Positions 8,589-15,269 of a stretch of DNA of 39,507 nucleotides are shown one piece after another; position 1 is the first letter of the stretch; the number at the start of each line of letters is the position of its first letter. Below the pieces are notes generated by a model. It did no database searches. It saw only the letters and a program-made list of their open reading frames with translations, and was not told the DNA's origin. A program made the position numbers and the translations under genes. The DNA lies in assembly GCA_964448135.1 (NCBI GenBank), contig CAYUVH010000043.1, forward strand, positions 1 through 39,507, read 5' to 3'. Source of the DNA: CAYUVH01 sp964448135. GTDB lineage: Bacteria; Verrucomicrobiota; Verrucomicrobiia; Limisphaerales; UBA8199.

Positions 8589-8777
8589 TCACCGTCGTCC
8601 GAATGCAAACTGAATCTCGAACCCGGTGGGCTCCGCAGTCCACCGGCCCTGCTTGAGCCGGCTTACTTTGCCTCGCAGCAGCTCAAGGCCTTTGGTGATC
8701 ATCCTGGTCTGGTCGCAGTATGCAACGACGCATTCGGCGGTCTGAAGCAGATTCGCCAGGGAGTCTTGGTCAGGCCC
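8589..8777 (-). pseudogene. in-frame coding-like continuation after the DUF2314 stop
   Basis: After the TAA at 8778-8780 that ends the DUF2314 gene, the same frame stays open for 62 codons to a TGA at 8589-8591. The translation looks like protein (ECVVAYCDQTRMITKGLELL, then RWTAEPTGFEIQF), and about 70 percent of the third codon positions checked are G or C, as expected for a coding frame here. There is no usable start codon before a late ATG. It is best read as the severed C-terminal part of a longer ancestral gene, lost through one nonsense change, or as a decayed neighbour. No family recognised. Confidence 0.4.
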
Positions 8778-9239
8778 TTATCCTGGGGCCTGCCTCCACG
8801 CGAACCATGAGAAAGGCGGCTGCGATGACACCGCTTCATAGTCAGCTCGAGGCATCCGCTTCGCAATTAGATCGATCAAGTGGCCGCCTTTTCCCCGACC
8901 ACCCCTGACAATAAACCAATCGCTGATTCGCGAAACGGGAAAGCTGACTCGCTGCCCTTCACTCAGGCTGGTCACAAACCGGGGCGTGCCATTGAGAATC
9001 CCGTGAACGGTTTGCCCTTCCACTCGCACGTCGGACACAAACATATCCTCGCCCTGGTCTGGAGTGGCAGGATCGGAGAAAAATGCCTTCACAACCGCGT
9101 AGTCCAGCGCGGGAATAATTCGCCGCGATTCCAACTCCAACTCCGCCACAAACTCCGGAAAAGTCTGCTGTGCCATCTTGATCGCGGCGTTCATTTCCTC
9201 ATCCGCGCCGCTGACCCAAACATGTGGATTGTCATTCAT
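8778..9239 (-). CDS. DUF2314 domain protein
   Basis: A small cytoplasmic protein with a DUF2314 domain, here about 153 residues from the ATG at 9239. The family pattern is clear: an acidic EEMNAAI start followed by a helix (QTFPEFVAEL), a KAFFSDP strand, then EDMFVSDVRVEGQTVHGILNGTP, a SLSEGQRVSFPVSRISDW block and a G-rich GGRGKGGHLIDLI end. DUF2314 proteins have no established biochemical role and often occur near toxin-immunity or ankyrin-type genes. A TTG at 9266 would add nine residues (MSDGHLTYL) and is also compatible with relatives. The frame is interrupted by TAA although it continues to look coding downstream, so the protein may be truncated. Confidence 0.75.
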   Translation of the reverse strand: MNDNPHVWVSGADEEMNAAIKMAQQTFPEFVAELELESRRIIPALDYAVVKAFFSDPATPDQGEDMFVSDVRVEGQTVHGILNGTPRFVTSLSEGQRVSFPVSRISDWFIVRGGRGKGGHLIDLIAKRMPRADYEAVSSQPPFSWFAWRQAPG

Positions 9240-9343
9240 GAGGTACGTCAAATGGCCGTCCGACAAAACGGGTGAAGCGAGCGGCCCGGCACGCTCGCAT
9301 TTGCAAACGATAGGCCGCGCCTACATTTGCCGCCGTGGGCTTG

Positions 9344-9661
9344 TCACGCTGTGGAGCTCTCATCCCATTTCACATGAATATTGTGAAGTTCGGTGGAATT
9401 AAAATCCAGGCATTGTATCCATGCACGACGAATCTCACCAGCGCTGGTGCGAACGGAGACGCGGAAAAACTGATGGCCTTTTCCCGGCACCCATAACGGC
9501 ACGAAGGAGCGTCGCCTGGCACTGAGCAGCTCAAGGCCCTCCCGCTGTGCCCAATTCCGCAGGATGGGCAAGGCTTGAGCGCGGCTCCAGAGGCTCAGTG
9601 CTGTCAGCACAGCAACTCCGGCGCAAACTCCACCGGCAACCAGGATGGTGGTGGAAGTCAT
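9344..9661 (-). CDS. small membrane-anchored protein of unknown function
   Basis: About 105 residues from the ATG at 9661 (MTSTTILVAGG). One N-terminal transmembrane helix (about residues 5-24) is followed by a soluble domain with LRNWAQREGLELL, a GHQFFRVSVRTSAGEIRRAW stretch and a final VKWDESS. This layout, a short anchor followed by W-A-x-x-x-G and a x-G-x-x-R-x-x-W strand, is seen in many small uncharacterised bacterial proteins; no function is known to me. The frame extends upstream to 9736, but those 25 residues would put extra sequence before the anchor, so the inner ATG is preferred. Same orientation as the DUF2314 gene. Confidence 0.6.
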   Translation of the reverse strand: MTSTTILVAGGVCAGVAVLTALSLWSRAQALPILRNWAQREGLELLSARRRSFVPLWVPGKGHQFFRVSVRTSAGEIRRAWIQCLDFNSTELHNIHVKWDESSTA

Positions 9662-9792
9662 GGCACAAAAACTAAAATGCAGCAGCTGGAGCAAACCGCC
9701 GGCGGCGGCTGATGGCGTTGAGATGCGTCCAACCATTAACTGTCGGCATTGGTTTTCGGTGTGAGGTCTGAGTGCTCTCCCATAGTGCCATG

Positions 9793-10890
9793 CTACGGAC
9801 GCATACGAAGCGCCGCGTTGAACGTAGTGTGGCCGCCCTGGCTGGAACTGTAGCTCGTGGTGGTTGCGGTGATTACGATGAGGTTAGTGCAACTGGCGGA
9901 AAGAGAGAGGTTCGTGATGGCCCAGTGACTCCTGCCGTCCGCGATTCCGCCTCCGAGCGCAAGCCGGCCGTTTTGGTAGTTGGTCCAGGTAATCGAGGTG
10001 GGGCTGGATCCGCAGGAGTAAGCGGTGCCGTTGAGATTGATGGTTCCAGCAGTCACGGCGGAGGGAGGGCTGCCGGGTTCGGTAATGGTCACGAGCGGCG
10101 GCTTGGCTGAGGGAGTTCCCCGTTTTTGGGAATAGAGCCAATCCAGGAGGCAGGGGGTCGTGTAGGCGGCGGTCCAGATGAAATGTCCCCCGGTGGCGTA
10201 CTCGGTGTAAATGGGAGTGCCGCCGGCTTTGCGCAGGGCGGCAACGATGTTTCGGGAGTTTCTGACGCTCACGATGTCGTCATCCGCCCCGTGGAAATCC
10301 CATATCGGCAGGTGGATTATTGTTTCCGGTGGCAGAGCGGCGGCGCCGTAGCCGCAGATCGGGACCGCCGCCGCGAACATCCCGGGATAATGATTAAGCT
10401 GCACCCAGGTGCCGTAGCCGCCCAGGGAAATTCCGGTGATGTACAAACGATCGGCGTCGAAGTTGAATTCCTTTTGGAGGGCGCTCATGAGCTCGTGGAC
10501 CTGTATCCGCCGCGCGGCATCTGCCCAAGTACTTTCCTTCGTGCATTGCGGGGCGATCATAAACGAAGGGTTCTTCCTCTGGTTGGCCTCCGTGACAAAC
10601 ACCAGCGGGCCCGTGGCGTCGGTCAGCTGCGCGATGTTATTCGTTCCACAAGCTCCCTTGCCGTGCAGGAAGAGCACGGCCGGGGACGGCGTGGTGCGGC
10701 TGTAATTGGCGGGAACGAACAGCCGATAAGGGAGAGCGCCATGGGCGTTGGTGTAGATCCGCGCCTCGAAGTGTTGCGCCACAAATTCCGGGATGCTGCC
10801 CGCGGCACGCACCATGCAGGAGCAGGCAATCGCCACGACCAGGCTGGCGATTAAGCCAGCGAGGCGAATGAATGGATATCTTGGCGTCAT
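9793..10890 (-). CDS. secreted alpha/beta-hydrolase esterase with C-terminal Ig-like domain
   Basis: A 365-residue exported esterase of the prolyl-oligopeptidase/dienelactone-hydrolase-like type often labelled poly(hydroxyalkanoate) depolymerase or carboxylesterase. A signal peptide (hydrophobic residues 10-29) is followed by LPYRLFVPANY and VLFLHGKGACG, the oxyanion strand. The nucleophile Ser155 sits in GISLGGYG, a charge-relay Asp in HGADDDIV (203-205) and His236 in TGGHFIW. Residues from about 265 form a separate beta-rich tail (VTITEPG ... INLNGTAYSCGSSPTSITWTN) like an Ig-type domain. GGAG lies close before the ATG. The tRNA-Gln gene precedes it on the same strand by 53 bp. Substrate unknown; feruloyl or acetyl xylan esters are as plausible as polyesters. 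Confidence 0.85.
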   Translation of the reverse strand: MTPRYPFIRLAGLIASLVVAIACSCMVRAAGSIPEFVAQHFEARIYTNAHGALPYRLFVPANYSRTTPSPAVLFLHGKGACGTNNIAQLTDATGPLVFVTEANQRKNPSFMIAPQCTKESTWADAARRIQVHELMSALQKEFNFDADRLYITGISLGGYGTWVQLNHYPGMFAAAVPICGYGAAALPPETIIHLPIWDFHGADDDIVSVRNSRNIVAALRKAGGTPIYTEYATGGHFIWTAAYTTPCLLDWLYSQKRGTPSAKPPLVTITEPGSPPSAVTAGTINLNGTAYSCGSSPTSITWTNYQNGRLALGGGIADGRSHWAITNLSLSASCTNLIVITATTTSYSSSQGGHTTFNAALRMRP

Positions 10891-10943
10891 ATCTCCGTGG
10901 TCGGCAAAGCCGGAGGAAACCCCTCTGACCTTGCTTTTTCGAA

Positions 10944-11017
10944 TGGCTGTCCGACATGGATTCGAACCATGACAATGTCCTCCAAAGGGACATGTGCTAC
11001 CATTACACCATCGGACA
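10944..11017 (-). tRNA. tRNA-Gln (anticodon UUG)
   Basis: A 74-nt cloverleaf read on the minus strand. The acceptor stem TGTCCGA pairs perfectly with TCGGACA. D-stem GTGT/GCAC (one T-G pair) encloses AATGGTA. Anticodon stem TGTCC/GGACA has loop CTTTGGA, giving anticodon TTG (positions 34-36), which reads CAA/CAG. T-stem CATGG/CCATG encloses TTCGAAT. The discriminator is G and the 3' CCA is encoded. Confidence 0.97.
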
Positions 11018-11026
11018 GACCGTTAA

Positions 11027-11055
11027 ATCATAACTTTTCACCACTCTTTCCGCAA
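11027..11055 (-). promoter_or_regulatory. putative promoter of the tRNA-Gln gene
   Basis: On the minus strand, TTGCGG (11055-11050) and TATGAT (11032-11027) are separated by 17 bases, a sigma70-like arrangement. The -10 box ends 9 bases before the mature tRNA 5' end. The -35 box matches the consensus only in its TTG half. Confidence 0.45.
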
Positions 11056-11207
11056 AGAAAAAGGAGGGAGGATTTCCGAGGCGGCGCGTCCTGACAGCAC
11101 CAGCTTTGAAGGATGAAAGGGGTGGCGGGATCGGAAGCCGGGGATGTTCATGCGTCTTTGCTGACAGGAATTTCCGCGCTCCGGGGCGGCAGTTTCTGCC
11201 GGCAAGC

Positions 11208-11954
11208 TCACGCGCCTTTGCGGGCGCGTTCAACGATCTGCGGCCAATTCTTCACGAATTCCCCGACGAGTTTTTTGAAGGCCGCCTTCTCGGCGCTGCG
11301 CCGGGCGCGGTCGGCGGTTTCGCCCGATTCCCACGCATTGGTGAGCGGCTGTCGGCGTTCGTTCGCTTCGAACGCCGCGTAAATGAAACCCGTGCGCGTG
11401 TCCACGAGGATCGCGGAGGCGGCAACATTCACGTAGAGCTTGCGGGTGGGCGACAGTCCCAGCGTCACCACGCTGAGCGCCACCGAAGCGTCGTTGTCGT
11501 GAAAGGAGGTGTCGAAAGTGTAAAGCAACACCATATCGGCCTTGAGCCGCGCAGCGGCTTCGCGGATGGCTGCGTCGGAATCCAACCGTTCGGGCATCAA
11601 GAGCGTGCTGATGCTTATGACGCCGGCAACGTCGGGCAGTCTGGCCAGGCTCTCCAAATCGGAAGTTTCCTCCACGTCCTTCACCGTCACCACCGAATAT
11701 CGTCCCGAGCCGTAAACCCCGCCTTCGCGCTCGGTGTAATAACTGTGATATCCCGAAGCCTGCACCCGGACCGCCGCGATGGCCGCCGGGAAAACCGCGG
11801 CGGGTTTCGCGGCGAAGCTTTCCTTCATGGACGGACTGCTGATTTGCGAGAGATCCGCGCGTCCGCTGGGAGGAATGTACGTCTGACAACCGCTGAGCAA
11901 CCCCATCATTCCCAAAGCCAGACTTAAAACCATGATTTCCCGCACGCGCTTCAT
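11208..11954 (-). CDS. uncharacterised lipoprotein
   Basis: A 248-residue predicted lipoprotein. The signal ends in a clear lipobox, LLSGC, with Cys23 as the lipidation site. The mature part alternates strands and helices (FPAAIAAVRVQASGY, VYGSGRYSVVTVKD, ADMVLLYTFDTSF, LYVNVAASAILVDTRTGFIYAAFEA) and ends in a charged helix. The segment with repeated V-x-V and the D-x-R-T-G-x-I-Y motif recalls outer-membrane assembly/stress lipoproteins such as the CsgG-like group, but I cannot assign it firmly. AGGAG lies 4 bases before the ATG, one of the better ribosome-binding sites in this window. It is divergent from the second sulfatase. Confidence 0.82.
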   Translation of the reverse strand: MKRVREIMVLSLALGMMGLLSGCQTYIPPSGRADLSQISSPSMKESFAAKPAAVFPAAIAAVRVQASGYHSYYTEREGGVYGSGRYSVVTVKDVEETSDLESLARLPDVAGVISISTLLMPERLDSDAAIREAAARLKADMVLLYTFDTSFHDNDASVALSVVTLGLSPTRKLYVNVAASAILVDTRTGFIYAAFEANERRQPLTNAWESGETADRARRSAEKAAFKKLVGEFVKNWPQIVERARKGA

Positions 11955-12057
11955 AATGCTCCTATTTCCCGGAGTATGTGCGCTTCAGCTTCGGGATGTC
12001 CAGCCTCACCCGCTTCCGAAGCGCGGCCAGGGTGCGGCTTGACACTGTACTCGGAAC

Positions 12058-12150
12058 GGAGCGCGGCTGTCCCCAGCCGCAGCGCGTCCAAACGCACTTT
12101 CAATAGTCGAATCAGCAGGCAGCCGCGCTGGAGTATTGCCCTCCAGACCG
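12058..12150. repeat. paired GC-rich hairpins in the lipoprotein/sulfatase intergenic region
   Basis: GCGGCTG, loop TCCC, CAGCCGC (12063-12080), flanked by further GCGC complementarity, is followed about 55 bases later by CTGGAG...CCTCCAG (12129-12147). The second is preceded by GCAGCCGCG, which repeats the arm sequence of the first. The stretch looks like a structured dispersed element within the divergent promoter region (11955-12224). Confidence 0.45.
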
Positions 12151-12224
12151 CGTGAATAGATATGCGAACCGGCTAATCAAAAAGTTGTAACTCGCCCCCG
12201 CTTTGGCATCGTCTGGCGTTGAAT

Positions 12225-13619
12225 ATGCAATACCTCCGTTTGCTTGGGTCGTTGTCGGCTTCGCTTTGCGTGCTGGCTTCCAGCGCGTGGACAGCTTCCG
12301 CCGCCGAATCGAAGAAACCAAACATTCTGTTCATCGTCGGCGACGACATGGGTTACCAGGACGTCGGGTTCCAGGGCTGCCCGGACATTCCGACGCCGAA
12401 CCTCGACGGCCTCGCGAAGGGCGGAGTGCGTTGCACCAGCGGCTATGTTTCCGCGCCTTATTGCTCGCCCAGCCGCGCCGGCCTGCTCACGGGCCGCTAC
12501 CAGGAAAAATTCGGCCACGAAACCAACCCGGTAAACCCCGGTGACGGCCTGCCCCTGACCGAGACGACGATTGCGGATCGCTTGAAGGCGGTCGGTTACG
12601 CAACCGGCCTGGTGGGCAAATGGCACCTGGGCAACACCCCGGAGATGGTGCCCACGAAGCGCGGGTTTCAGGACTTTTTCGGCTTCCTCGCCGGGTCTCA
12701 TAGCTATGTGAAATGGAACGGCATGATGCGCGGCACCGAACCGGTGGCCGGCACCGAGTATTTCACCGACGCCTTCGGCCGCGAGGCGTGCGAGTTCATT
12801 GGCCGCCACAAGGACCAGCCATGGTTTCTCTATCTCGCCTTCAATGCCGTGCACACGCCAATGGATGCGACGGACGACCGGCTGAAGAAATTCGCGAACA
12901 TCAAGGACGAGCAGCGCCGCATCCACGACGCAATGATGCTCGCGCTGGATGAAAATATCGGAAAGGTCCTCAAGAAAGTGGAGGAGACCGGCCAGGCGGA
13001 TAACACCTTCATCATGTTCATCAGCGACAACGGCGGCCCCACGATGCCCGGCACGACGCGGAACGCTTCCATCAATGATCCATTGCGCGGCTCGAAACGC
13101 ACGACGCTCGAAGGCGGCGTCCGGGTGCCGTTCATCCTCTCGTGGAAAAATCACCTGAAGCCCAGGGTCTATGACCACCCCGTCATTCAACTCGACGGCA
13201 CCGCCACCGCTCTGGCACTGGCCGGCGTCGAAGCCAAAAACCTGGACGGGGTGAACTTGATGCCCTTCCTGTCCGGCGACAAATCGGACGCGCCGCACGA
13301 TGCGCTCTACTGGCGGTTTGTCGCCCAGATGGCGATTCGCATGGGCGACTACAAATTAGTCCGCTACGACAGTAATGCAGATACACTGACCGGCAAACGC
13401 AACCAACCCATCGCCGGCCCGCGACTCTACAACTTGAAGGATGACATCGGCGAGAAAAACGATCTCTACGCGAAGATGCCGGAGAAGGCCAAAGAGTTGC
13501 AGGCAAAATGGGACGCGTGGAATGCCACACTGATTCCCCCTCTCTGGAAACTCGCCGGCGGCGACAGCGACGGCGACCCCGGCGAGGCCAAGGCCAAGAA
13601 GAAAAAGAAGAAATCCTGA
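12225..13619 (+). CDS. exported sulfatase with lysine-rich C-terminus
   Basis: About 464 residues from the ATG at 12225 (a TTG two codons earlier is the alternative). A signal peptide ends near TASAA. The metal-binding Asp pair lies in IVGDDMGYQDVG (residues 40-41) and the formylglycine motif is Cys80-Ser-Pro-Ser-Arg84 (PYCSPSRAGLLTG), the classical C-x-P-S-R type. VGKWHLGN and MFISDNGGP complete the active-site signature. It belongs to the arylsulfatase A-like formylglycine sulfatases, acting on exported sulfate esters, probably polysaccharides. The protein ends in a run of alternating and consecutive lysines after residue 450 (AKAKKKKKKS), which could bind anionic surfaces or nucleic acid, or may simply be a drifted tail. 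It is convergent with the DUF3592 gene, with only 10 bp between stops. Confidence 0.93.
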   Translation: MQYLRLLGSLSASLCVLASSAWTASAAESKKPNILFIVGDDMGYQDVGFQGCPDIPTPNLDGLAKGGVRCTSGYVSAPYCSPSRAGLLTGRYQEKFGHETNPVNPGDGLPLTETTIADRLKAVGYATGLVGKWHLGNTPEMVPTKRGFQDFFGFLAGSHSYVKWNGMMRGTEPVAGTEYFTDAFGREACEFIGRHKDQPWFLYLAFNAVHTPMDATDDRLKKFANIKDEQRRIHDAMMLALDENIGKVLKKVEETGQADNTFIMFISDNGGPTMPGTTRNASINDPLRGSKRTTLEGGVRVPFILSWKNHLKPRVYDHPVIQLDGTATALALAGVEAKNLDGVNLMPFLSGDKSDAPHDALYWRFVAQMAIRMGDYKLVRYDSNADTLTGKRNQPIAGPRLYNLKDDIGEKNDLYAKMPEKAKELQAKWDAWNATLIPPLWKLAGGDSDGDPGEAKAKKKKKKS

Positions 13620-13629
13620 GCGCCTGGCT

Positions 13630-14433
13630 TCAAGGCTTCTGCGGCCTGGAAGACGCGCCTTCGACACCATATCCGGAGAGTTCATACGCAAGGGCGCGTC
13701 GCGGTTTGCGGGGATCGTAAATGACCGTCACCACGAGACCTGCATGAGCGTATTCGTACATCTCCTGAGCCGGCACGGTCATTTCCTTTTCAACCTCCTC
13801 GCTCGTCTCCGCCACCTTGAAGCGAAACTTTACATAATACGTCGTGGATTTTCCCGTCTTGATGCGCGTGCCGACGACGGTTCCCCGCGCCACCTCGCCA
13901 CGGCGCACCAGCAATCGCATCCGAATCGGCGCGATCCAGAACAAATACACAAAGATCGAAACAATCCCATTCCAGAACAGGGCAAAGAACAGCTTCTCGC
14001 CCGCCTGGCTCCAGGGCGGATTATTTTCCGTGAGCAGATGGTAATGCACTGGCCCGGCGACCAGGTACTTGACCTGCACGGAACCGCGCGCACCTTCCCT
14101 TTCCTGAGGCCTGGTGACTTGTGTGTAGGTGGTGGCTCCGACCGTATCTGAATTTGTCCACGTTCGCCCGCCGCCCTCGAAACGGTAGCTCAGGTTGTAC
14201 ATGGTCCCGCCTTTCGACGTTTTCGATGTGTGGGCTTCGGTGACCACCGCCATCGTGTCTGTCCCAAACGCCGCGATCAAAACCGCCATCAGAAATTGTC
14301 CCAGGATAAACACCCCCGCGATGGTGTGCGGCAGAATGAACAGGCGAAGGAACCAGAACAGGCAGCCCGACTGGCCATGCACCCGGCGGGGCGGCGGCGG
14401 CAATCGCGTCGGCGTATCCTGGTTGAACCTCAC
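13630..14433 (-). CDS. DUF3592-like membrane protein
   Basis: About 267 residues. Two hydrophobic helices (about 25-55 and 145-165) surround an exported or luminal strand-rich segment (TSKGGTMYNLSYRFEGGGRTWTNSD), the pattern of the DUF3592 family, in which a Y-x-V/L-x-Y/F-x-x-x-G motif recurs. The second soluble part repeats it (GKSTTYYVKFRFKVAETSEE ... VVTVIYDPRKPRRA). Function of the family is unknown. The GTG at 14433 is preferred over a TTG two codons upstream because AGGA lies 7 bases before it. It follows the CPBP protease by 45 bp on the same strand and may be the last gene of that transcription unit. Confidence 0.75.
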   Translation of the reverse strand: MRFNQDTPTRLPPPPRRVHGQSGCLFWFLRLFILPHTIAGVFILGQFLMAVLIAAFGTDTMAVVTEAHTSKTSKGGTMYNLSYRFEGGGRTWTNSDTVGATTYTQVTRPQEREGARGSVQVKYLVAGPVHYHLLTENNPPWSQAGEKLFFALFWNGIVSIFVYLFWIAPIRMRLLVRRGEVARGTVVGTRIKTGKSTTYYVKFRFKVAETSEEVEKEMTVPAQEMYEYAHAGLVVTVIYDPRKPRRALAYELSGYGVEGASSRPQKP

Positions 14434-14478
14434 TCCCAAATCCTAGCCACCCGACGCTTCCCGTCAACCATCCCAACG

Positions 14479-15231
14479 TCAGCTCTCAGCCGGCGTGATC
14501 AACGGGGGTGGTGCCGTCGAGGAATAACCCAGTTCCCGCCCGTATTTGCCGTAAAGCAATCCCGCCGTGATGTCATAGGCCACGTGCACCCCCATCGCCA
14601 CATAGAGCGAACCACTCAACCAAACCAGTCCGTGAAATCCCAACGCGAAAAGCCCGATGAGCGCCGAAGATTTCCAGCCCTGGATCATGTGACCGACACC
14701 AAAAGAAATGGAGGTGAGCACGGCGGCGCTCCACGCATCACCGGTGATGCCGCCGATCAACGCGAACTGCACGCCGCGCCAGGTGATCTCCTCACCGACG
14801 CCGGCCATCGTCGAGACCACCATCCAACTCACCCGCTCCGCGCCGGTTTGTGGCATGAACAAATGGACCACGCGCCGGCGCTCCACCACCGCCTTGCGCC
14901 AGCGCGGTCGCATGAAAACCACCGCTACGAAATAAAACATGACCCCGACAACGCAGGCGTACCACGGAGGCCACGCCGTCGGGAACAGCAAAACTCCCTC
15001 CCTCCAGGCAACGAATACGGAAAACCCGGTCAGGAACGTGAGGGCGATCATCGTCACGCGAAAGAATTTTGCGCGATCCGGCAGCGGACCATCCTTGGGC
15101 AGGAACGAATGCCGCTTCTGCGCCACCCGCAAAGGAATCCACACTCCGATGAACAGCACATGAAACCACCCGAGCAGACCCGGATGCATCAGCGGCGGAA
15201 AAACATGGCTGGCGTGGACGGCGGCGGTCAC
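14479..15231 (-). CDS. CPBP family intramembrane metalloprotease
   Basis: A 250-residue integral membrane protein with six to eight hydrophobic helices, of the CAAX-protease/Abi (CPBP) family. The active-site motifs are present: Glu147-Glu148 and Arg152 in GVGEEITWRG (EExxxR), His181 in FGVGHMIQG, and His216 in MGVHVAYD. In eukaryotes such enzymes process prenylated proteins; in bacteria they mostly have roles in bacteriocin immunity or membrane protein processing, unknown here. Starts with GTG at 15231. It follows the VWA/GATase gene by 38 bp on the same strand, so co-transcription with the Bat-like operon is likely. Confidence 0.88.
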   Translation of the reverse strand: MTAAVHASHVFPPLMHPGLLGWFHVLFIGVWIPLRVAQKRHSFLPKDGPLPDRAKFFRVTMIALTFLTGFSVFVAWREGVLLFPTAWPPWYACVVGVMFYFVAVVFMRPRWRKAVVERRRVVHLFMPQTGAERVSWMVVSTMAGVGEEITWRGVQFALIGGITGDAWSAAVLTSISFGVGHMIQGWKSSALIGLFALGFHGLVWLSGSLYVAMGVHVAYDITAGLLYGKYGRELGYSSTAPPPLITPAES

Positions 15232-15269
15232 GGCGGGTGATTACCATTCCCGAGAGGCTTCGGCACTGA

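Noticed and set aside
10944..11207. Integration (att) site at the tRNA-Gln gene
   Set aside because: No integrase, no duplicated tRNA 3' end and no island-like change in the neighbouring genes were seen.
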